Position numbers and translations under genes: made by a program. Shown here one piece after another: positions 1-6,970 of a stretch of 64,000 nucleotides of DNA (the stretch's first letter is position 1; every line of letters begins with the position of its first letter). The notes under the pieces were generated by a model. The model saw nothing but the letters and a program-made list of their open reading frames with translations. It made no database searches and was not told the DNA's origin. This DNA comes from Pseudalkalibacillus berkeleyi (lineage in GTDB: Bacteria; Bacillota; Bacilli; Bacillales; Fictibacillaceae): contig NZ_JAKIJS010000001.1 in assembly GCF_021608225.1 (NCBI RefSeq), positions 2,108,001 to 2,172,000 of the forward strand, read 5' to 3'.

Positions 1-1044
1 ATATTAACTGATGATCAAATCGTAAAACCAAGAAAAGCAACCGACGAGGAAATTAAGCTCGTTCATAACGATGATTATGTAAACGCTATCAAATTGGCTG
101 GAGAAGGACTGCTTCCAAAAGCCCAAGAATCCAGCTTCGGCTTAAATACAGATGATACTCCGATTTTTAAGGATATGCATGAAGCGAGTGCATGGCTTGT
201 CGGAGCTACACTAACGGCAGTCGAACAAGTCTTTGAGGGCAATTCGAAGAAAGCACTAAGCCTCGGCGGCGGCCTCCACCACGGATTTAGAGGGCGAGCG
301 TCAGGTTTTTGCATTTATAATGATAGCTCGATAGCGATTGAATATATGAAGCAGAAATATAATGCCCGCGTGCTTTATATTGATACGGATGCTCACCACG
401 GCGACGGCGTTCAATGGGCATTCTACGATGACCCAGATGTTTGTACGTTTTCCATACATGAGACCGGTCGTTACTTATTCCCGGGTACAGGGAACGTCTC
501 GGAAAAAGGGGCAGGTAAGGGCTACGGATATTCATTCAACATACCAGTAGACGCCTTTACTGAAGACGATTCGTGGATTCCAATCTTAGAAGAATCTATT
601 GATGAAATCGCAGCATTTTATAAACCTGATGTCATCATCAGTCAAAACGGGGTAGATGCGCACTATTGGGATCCGCTCACCCATCTATCAGTCACGATGG
701 AGTCCTACAGAAAAATTCCTCAGATTGTGAACCGAGCAGCTGACAAGTACGCAAATGGACGTTGGATTGCAGTCGGTGGTGGTGGATATGACATCTGGCG
801 TGTTGTTCCTAGAGCATGGTCAATGATCTGGGCAGAAATGACAGGTAAAGATTTGAAAGGACCTCTTCCAGAAGAGTGGCGATCGAAGTGGCAGGAAAAA
901 GCCCCTGTTGATTTGCCAGAATTTTGGGATGATGTAGCCGATTTATATGCACCTATCCCAAGGAAACAAGAGATTTGTGATAAAAATGACTTAATGCTTC
1001 AAAGAGCACTTCAACACATTCGAAACGAGCAGAAATCTATGTAA
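1..1044 (+). CDS. acuC: AcuC, acetoin utilization/histone-deacetylase-like protein (5' end outside window)
   Basis: The reading frame is open from base 1, so the N-terminus lies upstream of the window. The 347 visible residues are the C-terminal part of a zinc-dependent class I histone-deacetylase fold. Seen: the GGGLHHG segment, the metal-binding YIDTDAHHGDGVQ stretch, the SxHE strand, a QNGVDAHYWDP segment and a GGGGY glycine loop. In B. subtilis AcuC is a protein lysine deacetylase that activates acetyl-CoA synthetase, acting against the acetyltransferase AcuA. All metal and charge-relay residues of the visible part look intact. It is convergent with the distant ccpA, as in B. subtilis. 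A hairpin terminator follows within 10 bases of the stop. Confidence 0.93.
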   Translation: MLTDDQIVKPRKATDEEIKLVHNDDYVNAIKLAGEGLLPKAQESSFGLNTDDTPIFKDMHEASAWLVGATLTAVEQVFEGNSKKALSLGGGLHHGFRGRASGFCIYNDSSIAIEYMKQKYNARVLYIDTDAHHGDGVQWAFYDDPDVCTFSIHETGRYLFPGTGNVSEKGAGKGYGYSFNIPVDAFTEDDSWIPILEESIDEIAAFYKPDVIISQNGVDAHYWDPLTHLSVTMESYRKIPQIVNRAADKYANGRWIAVGGGGYDIWRVVPRAWSMIWAEMTGKDLKGPLPEEWRSKWQEKAPVDLPEFWDDVADLYAPIPRKQEICDKNDLMLQRALQHIRNEQKSM

Positions 1045-1051
1045 TGATTAG

Positions 1052-1080
1052 GGACTGATCCCACTGGGATCGGTCCTTTT
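1052..1080 (+). terminator. Rho-independent terminator of acuC
   Basis: An 11-bp stem (GGACTGATCCC pairing with GGGATCGGTCC, one G-U pair) with a 3-nt loop is followed by TTTT, directly after the acuC stop. Confidence 0.85.
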
Positions 1081-1119
1081 CAATTGAAGATCTCACAACT
1101 GTAACATCTTACTACACTG

Positions 1120-1148
1120 TTGAACTTTCAAAGAACTCGTGTCATAAT
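1120..1148 (+). promoter_or_regulatory. Sigma-A promoter of the MFS transporter leader
   Basis: TTGAAC, a 17-base spacer and CATAAT give a near-consensus vegetative promoter. Transcription would start near 1155, about 150 bases upstream of the transporter start, leaving a long leader that contains a short reading frame and hairpins. Confidence 0.65.
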
Positions 1149-1183
1149 AACTAACAAATTCAAAGAGGAAAGGATATCCAAAT

Positions 1184-1222
1184 ATGGTGCATACTACACA
1201 TATCAATCCATTTGAACATTAA
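1184..1222 (+). CDS. Putative 12-residue leader peptide MVHTTHINPFEH
   Basis: A short ORF sits in the leader of the MFS gene, preceded by an AGAGGAAAGG Shine-Dalgarno-like stretch about 11 bases upstream of ATG. It lies between the predicted promoter and the structured region that can hide the transporter RBS. The arrangement resembles ribosome-stalling attenuators of macrolide or phenicol resistance genes in Gram-positives. That it is translated, and that an antibiotic stalls it, are inferences. Confidence 0.45.
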   Translation: MVHTTHINPFEH

Positions 1223-1235
1223 CGCTATAGCAGAA

Positions 1236-1297
1236 TCCGAGGACCTCCAACGTGGATGAACAAACATGATTTGTAAGAATCCACACATAAACGGAGG
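1236..1297 (+). promoter_or_regulatory. Candidate attenuator structure over the MFS transporter RBS
   Basis: CCTCC at 1244-1248 can pair with the RBS core GGAGG at 1293-1297 and hide it. A competing hairpin pairs GTGGAT (1252-1257) with ATCCAC (1279-1284), with an inner ACAAA/TTTGT stem. The alternative pairings lie just downstream of the 12-codon leader ORF. Confidence 0.45.
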
Positions 1298-1305
1298 AAA
1301 TCACT

Positions 1306-2514
1306 ATGAATAAACAATTAATGATCTTATTAATTGGAAGAATCATTACAAACATCGCAGATAGTTTATATATGATTGCAACAATCTGGTATGTAAAGAC
1401 AACGACTGATTCCGCATTCCTAATTGGCCTAACCAGTGCGATTGCCATGTTACCAGTGACATTACAATTCCTATATGGACCGATGATCGATCGATTTTCA
1501 AAGCGCAAAATTCTGTTTTTTGCTGAAATAGGACAAGGAAGTTTAATAGCTGTCATTAGCGTGTTATTCTTCACAAATGCTTTATGGTTACCTTTACTTT
1601 TTTTCCTCATGTTCCTTGCACTAGCATTATCTGAAGCCACTTATCCAACTGAAAGTGCTTTAATTGAAAGTCTATCAGACAAGAAAGACCTTACTAAAGT
1701 AAATTCAGTATTTGCATGTTCATACCAAACATTAGACATCATTTCCGATGCCATATCTGGTATTCTGATTGTTTTTGTTGGACTAGGTGTAATTTACGTA
1801 TCCAACAGCATATTACTTATCGGTACCGGTTTACTCTTTCTATTTTACTTAAAAGTCCCAAAATCGAAGAAGGAAGACCAAACCACAAGCCTCAAATTTC
1901 TGGCGCAATACAAGAACGATTTTATCGATGGCTATCAGGTTATTAAAAAACAGCACACATTGTTGAATATCATGTTCGGAGTAATCGTAATCAATGTTAT
2001 GGCTACGATGGGCTTAGCAATGTTACCGGTGATCTCATCCAATTCAGCTGAATTTGGTTTTTGGTTAACCGCGATGTCAGTCGGTACTTTAGTTGGTACA
2101 GTTCTAGCGAGTAAGTTAGAACATATACCATTAAATCGCATCATGCCATATACATCCCTTTTTTCTGGTGTATGTTGGATGGTCGCCTTTTCTCAAAATG
2201 ATAAAACCGTATATTCTTATGTTTTGTTTGGCTTTGCATGGATTGGTATAGGATTGTTGGCAATCTTTGTTCAAACTATTATTCAAGTAAACCTACCAAA
2301 AGGTTACTTGGGAATTGGGTTTGCATTCATTTCATCCATCCTTGGCTCGTTAAGCCCTCTTGGATACTTTCTTGGAGGCCTGTTCGGTGAATTGAGTTCC
2401 GGACCGCTCATTTTGATGTTATCTGGACTTGGATACTTTGGGTTTACAATATACTTCTTAGTTCATCCAAAGCTTAAAAAACTAAACACAAACATAAGTA
2501 CAAATTTCGGATAA
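1306..2514 (+). CDS. MFS transporter, macrolide-efflux-like
   Basis: A 402-residue integral membrane protein with about 12 hydrophobic segments and a major-facilitator signature after the second segment (YGPMIDRFSKRKILF, the loop 2-3 D-R-x-x-R/K motif). The shape is that of the MFS_3/Mef-like drug exporters, presumably drug:proton antiporters in the cytoplasmic membrane. The ATG is set by GGAGG seven bases upstream. It is monocistronic, and its leader carries a short ORF and alternative hairpins, which favours induction by a translation inhibitor. Substrate cannot be read from sequence. A 34-bp palindromic hairpin follows. Confidence 0.8.
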   Translation: MNKQLMILLIGRIITNIADSLYMIATIWYVKTTTDSAFLIGLTSAIAMLPVTLQFLYGPMIDRFSKRKILFFAEIGQGSLIAVISVLFFTNALWLPLLFFLMFLALALSEATYPTESALIESLSDKKDLTKVNSVFACSYQTLDIISDAISGILIVFVGLGVIYVSNSILLIGTGLLFLFYLKVPKSKKEDQTTSLKFLAQYKNDFIDGYQVIKKQHTLLNIMFGVIVINVMATMGLAMLPVISSNSAEFGFWLTAMSVGTLVGTVLASKLEHIPLNRIMPYTSLFSGVCWMVAFSQNDKTVYSYVLFGFAWIGIGLLAIFVQTIIQVNLPKGYLGIGFAFISSILGSLSPLGYFLGGLFGELSSGPLILMLSGLGYFGFTIYFLVHPKLKKLNTNISTNFG

Positions 2515-2536
2515 AAGTATTTGAATAATCGTTCAA

Positions 2537-2570
2537 AAAGGGCTTAAAGGAAATTTCCTTTAAGCCCTTT
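2537..2570. terminator. Bidirectional hairpin between convergent genes
   Basis: A perfect 34-bp palindrome with 17-bp arms that begin AAAGGGCTTAAAGG. The arms end in A/T runs, so it can terminate transcription from both sides. Confidence 0.7.
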
Positions 2571-2631
2571 GGTACTATTGAGTTTTACTTTTTAGCTACT
2601 GTTTGTTTTATAACGATCACTTTTTTACATT

Positions 2632-3096
2632 CTATTTTTTCTCACTGCTTTTACCTACCGCTTTCCATGCCCCATCAATCTTCTCCATTAAAAGCGTGAT
2701 GGTTTTTGAAGCTTTATGATCTCCATTAACTTCGTCGTATTCATGACACATTATATATACTCTCTGATCGTTATCTTTATATTCCTGTTTCATGACTTTG
2801 AATGCTGCTTTTCCATCATTATATGATAACGATGTATTCGGACCAGTACAGCTTTGAATAAATCCTTTAAAGTCAGTCCAGTCGATCGGTTCTCTAGTTA
2901 ATATAAACACTGACTCCTCAGACATCGACTTCCATTCTTGATTACTTAATATGTATTTACTTTTACGTTTATCTTGGATAGCATCTTGAATGATTTCACT
3001 AGCGATTGTATAAGGTTTGTTAAACGTCTTTTTTATATATAAATCGTTTAATCCTTTATATGTAAGCAATATTCCAACAATAATAATCATTAACAT
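2632..3096 (-). CDS. Hypothetical membrane-anchored protein
   Basis: 154 residues from the first in-frame ATG: an N-terminal hydrophobic anchor, then a soluble domain rich in charged residues with a C-terminal KTITLLMEKIDGAWKAVG strand pattern typical of small extracytoplasmic domains. No family is recognised. The start is odd: the AGGAG motif is about 25 bases upstream of this ATG but ten bases from an in-frame ATT at 3111, which would add I-K-K-I-I and give a classical MKKII-type signal anchor. The gene is probably extracytoplasmic and is last in a minus-strand series with the methyltransferase and cupin genes. Confidence 0.6.
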   Translation of the reverse strand: MLMIIIVGILLTYKGLNDLYIKKTFNKPYTIASEIIQDAIQDKRKSKYILSNQEWKSMSEESVFILTREPIDWTDFKGFIQSCTGPNTSLSYNDGKAAFKVMKQEYKDNDQRVYIMCHEYDEVNGDHKASKTITLLMEKIDGAWKAVGKSSEKK

Positions 3097-3140
3097 TATT
3101 ATTTTTTTAATGTTATCTCTTCTCCTCTTAAATTATAGTT

Positions 3141-3764
3141 CTATGACATTATTTTCTTGATAAGAATCTTTCTGTACATGCCATTGAACATAATGGATTG
3201 GTCTTCTGTAACAGTTAAAGTATATGTATGATTTTCAATCAATTTCTCAAAGTTAATTCCTATGTCTGTACCTAGTCTTTTTATGAACGGTCTAATGGCT
3301 TTTTTGAGCGGGGAAAGTTGTTTATTTTTTGGTGCGAACTTATCAAAAATGATCATTTCTCCATTTGGTTTCAATACTCTCAGCATTTCTTTAAGACACT
3401 TTTCTGCATCCGGAACAACCGATACTACAAGGCTTCCTATCACTACATCAAAGTGATGATCACTAAAATTCATATCTTGAGCGTCCATTTTTACAAATTG
3501 TATCGATGAATCTTTAAATTTTTCTCTAGCCTTTTTTAGCATATCACTAGAATAATCTATGGCAGTGACATTTAATTCTTTGTAGCTAATTTGTTCTAAA
3601 TCAGCTCCTGTACCTACTCCGACAAGCAATACCTTTTGGTGTTTATCAAATATTTGATTTTGGAATATCTCTTTTCGTGCACTGAGAAATTGCCCACTGT
3701 TAAAAAACTTATCATACATAGGAGACCAAAACTTATAGATCAGTTCATTCCAACGATTATCCAT
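3141..3764 (-). CDS. Class I SAM-dependent methyltransferase
   Basis: 207 residues of the UbiE/Methyltransf_11 type. Motif I is VLLVGVGTGADLEQI, the acidic residue after strand 2 is in TAIDYSSDM, and VKMDAQDMNF and FDVVIGSLVVS follow. The N-terminal YKFWSPMYDKFF resembles small-molecule or phospholipid methyltransferases. Its C-terminus is basic. AGAGGTGTGAT precedes the ATG. It lies 25 bases downstream of a cupin gene and probably shares its transcript. The acceptor substrate is not predictable. Confidence 0.82.
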   Translation of the reverse strand: MDNRWNELIYKFWSPMYDKFFNSGQFLSARKEIFQNQIFDKHQKVLLVGVGTGADLEQISYKELNVTAIDYSSDMLKKAREKFKDSSIQFVKMDAQDMNFSDHHFDVVIGSLVVSVVPDAEKCLKEMLRVLKPNGEMIIFDKFAPKNKQLSPLKKAIRPFIKRLGTDIGINFEKLIENHTYTLTVTEDQSIMFNGMYRKILIKKIMS

Positions 3765-3789
3765 ATCACACCTCTAACGACATAACCCT

Positions 3790-4143
3790 TTATTTCTTGG
3801 TCATAAATGAAGCAGGGTCTAGCTCTTTGCTTTCTATTACGATTGCAGTTAGGCCTGTTTCGGTTTTTGTCTCATGCCATTCGTCTTTCTCCCAATATAT
3901 TGCATCACCAGCTCTTACGTTGAAATATTCGTCATCCTCTCCTCTTACTAAACCTTCTCCATTTACAATCAGCAACAACTGCGGAACAACAGCTTGATGA
4001 TAACCGATGATATCTTTCGCCGCTAAATGCATGCACCCAATGTGTGCAGGTTTTGTAGTCATCACTATTCTCGACATGATAAAGTTGGAATCGTACTTCT
4101 TAATCACTTTTCCAACCTTTTGGTTAAATTGATAAAATTCCAT
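3790..4143 (-). CDS. Small cupin-domain protein
   Basis: 117 residues forming one cupin beta-barrel. The first cupin motif is diverged. The RAGDAIYWEKDEWHETKTE segment contains the second-motif glycine and a histidine that could bind metal. It is too short for a fused regulator. GGAGGTATAG precedes the ATG. It sits between the methyltransferase and the serine hydrolase genes, probably in one operon. Role unknown; such proteins are often sugar or small-molecule binding or isomerase-like. Confidence 0.72.
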   Translation of the reverse strand: MEFYQFNQKVGKVIKKYDSNFIMSRIVMTTKPAHIGCMHLAAKDIIGYHQAVVPQLLLIVNGEGLVRGEDDEYFNVRAGDAIYWEKDEWHETKTETGLTAIVIESKELDPASFMTKK

Positions 4144-4160
4144 CTATACCTCCAAATGTA

Positions 4161-4913
4161 TTACTGTGTAAATTTGTACATAAGCTGTAATGCCTCAACC
4201 ACCTTTTGATCTGATTCTTGATTTTCACTTCGGTTCGGTACATCTTTTACCCCAATAACATACAACAACGGCTTGTTGTGAAACTCACCAATTATGCCTA
4301 AATGAACGAGAACTGTTGGCAGTCCTCCTGTCATATGATTTAAGTGGTGGCTTGGTATGCCCTCTATTAGACTCCGTTGTCTTACTAGTCCATTCATCAG
4401 TGGCTCCCAAAGTGACGCATCACCTATATATCCCTCATAAATCTCATTCAACATAAGGAACAATTCATTAATATTACCTGCATTATTTATATCTAGCGGG
4501 TCTTGTGTCAGATGGAAACGATGAAAAAATGTATGAAGCTCCTCATTAATTAAATCCCATCCCCCACAATGGCTGACGATTCTCTTTGCAAGATGGTTAT
4601 CATGACTTGCGATCATCACTTCAACTGCGTTTCTCAATGTTAGCTCGTTCATGCCTTGAAGATGAGGATACAACTCATGACTGTCTTCATGTTCATCAAA
4701 TCGTATGTCTTCTATAATTTCGTCCCAGGAGAATTGGTTTTTCATGACCCATTTTGTAATAACAAACCCAATTGCTATCTTTCCAGAAGAAGCAAGTGGA
4801 ATCCCCATATCACTATTAAATGATGCGACAACATTTCTTTCCTCAGGAGAGTAAATTACTATACCTACTTCTCCTTCATTTACCTCTGATAATTTTTTTA
4901 TAACCTCTAACAA
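4161..4913 (-). CDS. Serine hydrolase of the class A beta-lactamase fold
   Basis: 250 residues with a TTG start seven bases after GGAGTG. It has the S-x-x-K catalytic motif (ASSGK near residue 43) and an SHDN box near residue 108 equivalent to SDN. At the position of KTG it reads HMTGG, so the usual lysine is methionine. There is no signal peptide, so the protein should be cytoplasmic, unlike secreted penicillinases. I read it as a beta-lactamase-related esterase or amidase rather than a resistance enzyme. It is first in a cluster with the cupin and methyltransferase genes. Confidence 0.75.
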   Translation of the reverse strand: MLEVIKKLSEVNEGEVGIVIYSPEERNVVASFNSDMGIPLASSGKIAIGFVITKWVMKNQFSWDEIIEDIRFDEHEDSHELYPHLQGMNELTLRNAVEVMIASHDNHLAKRIVSHCGGWDLINEELHTFFHRFHLTQDPLDINNAGNINELFLMLNEIYEGYIGDASLWEPLMNGLVRQRSLIEGIPSHHLNHMTGGLPTVLVHLGIIGEFHNKPLLYVIGVKDVPNRSENQESDQKVVEALQLMYKFTQ

Positions 4914-5049
4914 AGCTTACACTCCTCTGTTCCTTTAAACTTTACTTAACTTATTTATGTATTTCACAAGATCTGCTTTCATATATTTCTTATCTATTTC
5001 CTACACCTTTATTTCGATAATTGATTTCTATTCCCTTCCATCCAACATA

Positions 5050-5085
5050 GAAAAAACTGTAAAGGCGATTCAGCACCTCTACAGT
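5050..5085 (-). terminator. Terminator of the sodium:solute symporter gene
   Basis: Read on the minus strand, ACTGTAGAGG pairs with CCTTTACAGT around a 10-nt loop and is followed by TTTTTTC, just past the symporter stop. Confidence 0.8.
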
Positions 5086-5095
5086 CTTGTGTGTT

Positions 5096-6685
5096 TTATT
5101 GTGCTTGTTTCTGTGTTTGTTCATATTGTCCTTCATGCCTTTCCTTAACTCCCATCAAGCTGACCGTAATAAATACGAGTGTCGATAAAGGTAGGGCATA
5201 AAATAACGGATCGATGTGCGTCCATGGGAACTCGAGCAGCGTTTCTTGACCGAACAGTGCTTTTGAAATGCCGAGTGCTGAAGCTTCTTTTACATGGAGG
5301 AAAAGGAACCCTAAAATACTTACTGTAAATCCGGTAATGATACTATAGGTAGCACCTGCCCTTGTCGCTCCTTTCCAATAAAAAGCACCGATTAAAGCTG
5401 GTAAGAACGCTGCCCCACAAATACCAAACCAGAAAGCAGTAGCTGTTGCGATTACCCCGGCAGGGAGAATGTATGCGAGAATGACCGCTGCGATCATTCC
5501 AAGAATTACACCGACACGAGAGAAGTTCATCTTTTTCCCAAACATTTTTTTGATGCCCAGTGTTTTTAATATATCTTGTCCAAACGCAGTTGCCTGAACA
5601 TGGATGAGTGAAGAAACCGTTGAAATCGTAGCAGAGAGTAATGTCAAAGTAAAGAGGTAGATAAACCAATTTGGCATAATGTCATTAATGAGCTTAGGTA
5701 TAATTAAATCAGTATTTCCACCCGCTACAGTTAAAGCAATTTCTCCAGTTGTATTGAAGAAATACAAGTTACTCAATGGACCAATTGCAAATGCTGCACC
5801 TGTCATGAATAAGATGAAGACGCCTCCGACTAATACAGATCTATATAACGCACGGTCATCTTTCACCGTCATACATCTCATCGCAAGCTGAGGTTGAGCA
5901 AGCACCCCTACACCAACACCCATAATAATTGTACTAACCATCGTCCACCATAGTGGTGAACCGAAGGCTGGCATGCTTGTCCACCCTAAATGACCGCCAT
6001 CCACCAATGGTTGTGGCACCATCTCCTTCATAGCAGCTAATCCCCTGTGACCTTCCATAAACCCACCAACCGCTTGATACGTGACGAAAAGAAAAAGCGC
6101 CATACCAATCAGCATAATGACCGCACCAAAAGCATCGGTATACATGACAGCTTTAATGCCACCACTAATGACATACAAAGCGATGATTGAAGCGAGAATC
6201 AACAATGCAATGTTGAAATTCATTGCGAGAGATTCTTCTAGGAATCGAGCCCCTCCAATTAAAACAATACTCGTGTAAGCAGGCATTAAGACGAAAATCA
6301 TTGCACCAGCAAAGACCGTTATGAAATTGGATTTGTATCTTTTACCTAATAAAGAGGGGAACGTTGAGGCATCTAATTCTAAAGATAACCTCCGTATTTT
6401 CGTACCAAATATAGCAAAGGCAACAAAAATGCCCAATACGATATTAAGAAAAGCAAGCCACAATAGCCCCATCCCAAATACGCCAGCAGCCCCACCGAAA
6501 CCAATGATTGCAGACGTACTTATAAATGTTGCACCGTATGATAATGCCATTACAGCTGGATGAATGTTTCTACCCCCTACTAGATAATCTGCTTCAGATG
6601 TGGTTTTTTTGTAGCCATAGTAGGCTAGTGCTGACATGATTCCTATGTAAACAATACAAATCGGTATTAATACGGCAAGATTCAT
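5096..6685 (-). CDS. Sodium:solute symporter family (SSS) transporter
   Basis: A 529-residue polytopic protein of the SSS/LeuT-fold family with about 13 hydrophobic segments. The family-typical segment DYLVGGRNIHPAVMALSYGATFISTSAIIGF near residues 34-64 includes the sodium-site region. It couples sodium entry to uptake of an organic solute such as a carboxylate, amino acid or pantothenate; the substrate is not readable. Its ATG overlaps the TGA of a 40-codon upstream ORF, so the two are translationally coupled. A terminator follows. The C-terminus is a short charged, glutamine-rich cytoplasmic tail. Confidence 0.87.
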   Translation of the reverse strand: MNLAVLIPICIVYIGIMSALAYYGYKKTTSEADYLVGGRNIHPAVMALSYGATFISTSAIIGFGGAAGVFGMGLLWLAFLNIVLGIFVAFAIFGTKIRRLSLELDASTFPSLLGKRYKSNFITVFAGAMIFVLMPAYTSIVLIGGARFLEESLAMNFNIALLILASIIALYVISGGIKAVMYTDAFGAVIMLIGMALFLFVTYQAVGGFMEGHRGLAAMKEMVPQPLVDGGHLGWTSMPAFGSPLWWTMVSTIIMGVGVGVLAQPQLAMRCMTVKDDRALYRSVLVGGVFILFMTGAAFAIGPLSNLYFFNTTGEIALTVAGGNTDLIIPKLINDIMPNWFIYLFTLTLLSATISTVSSLIHVQATAFGQDILKTLGIKKMFGKKMNFSRVGVILGMIAAVILAYILPAGVIATATAFWFGICGAAFLPALIGAFYWKGATRAGATYSIITGFTVSILGFLFLHVKEASALGISKALFGQETLLEFPWTHIDPLFYALPLSTLVFITVSLMGVKERHEGQYEQTQKQAQ

Positions 6686-6804
6686 TGTGAATCATCACCT
6701 CCACGATTCCACATCACCGCTCCAAATACAATACATCCTATTGCGGCAAGTAATGTGCCAATCCAAGCAAGACCGACAAGTCCATCTTCCATACCTAACA
6801 TCAT
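6682..6804 (-). CDS. Symporter small accessory protein (40 aa)
   Basis: A short ORF, MMLGMEDGLVGLAWIGTLL and onwards, with one transmembrane helix and an acidic end. AGGGGG lies a few bases before ATGATG, and the stop overlaps the symporter start by ATGA. Small single-helix proteins encoded directly upstream of SSS transporters are a recognised group (annotated as symporter small accessory protein). I infer that it assembles with or stabilises the symporter. Confidence 0.72.
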   Translation of the reverse strand: MMLGMEDGLVGLAWIGTLLAAIGCIVFGAVMWNRGGDDSQ

Positions 6805-6927
6805 TCAATCCCCCTAATCATGTTGAACCTCAAAGTTTTGTTTATTACTACTTCCTTTACATATACAAAACTCCTTCCGCTAGCTTATTAATTTATAGAA
6901 ATTTCAGAAAAATAGTACGAAAGAAAT

Positions 6928-6949
6928 AGCAGCCCTAATTAGGGCTGCT
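6928..6949 (-). terminator. Terminator of the signalling/GT2 operon
   Basis: A perfect 22-bp palindrome, AGCAGCCCTAA/TTAGGGCTGCT, is followed on the minus strand by ATTTCTTTC. It lies 22 bases past the hybrid kinase stop. Confidence 0.75.
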
Positions 6950-6970
6950 TACTCATGCAACGTTATTAAA

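Noticed and set aside
4161-4913. Antibiotic-resistance beta-lactamase
   Set aside because: No signal peptide, and the KTG box lacks lysine; resistance is not supported.
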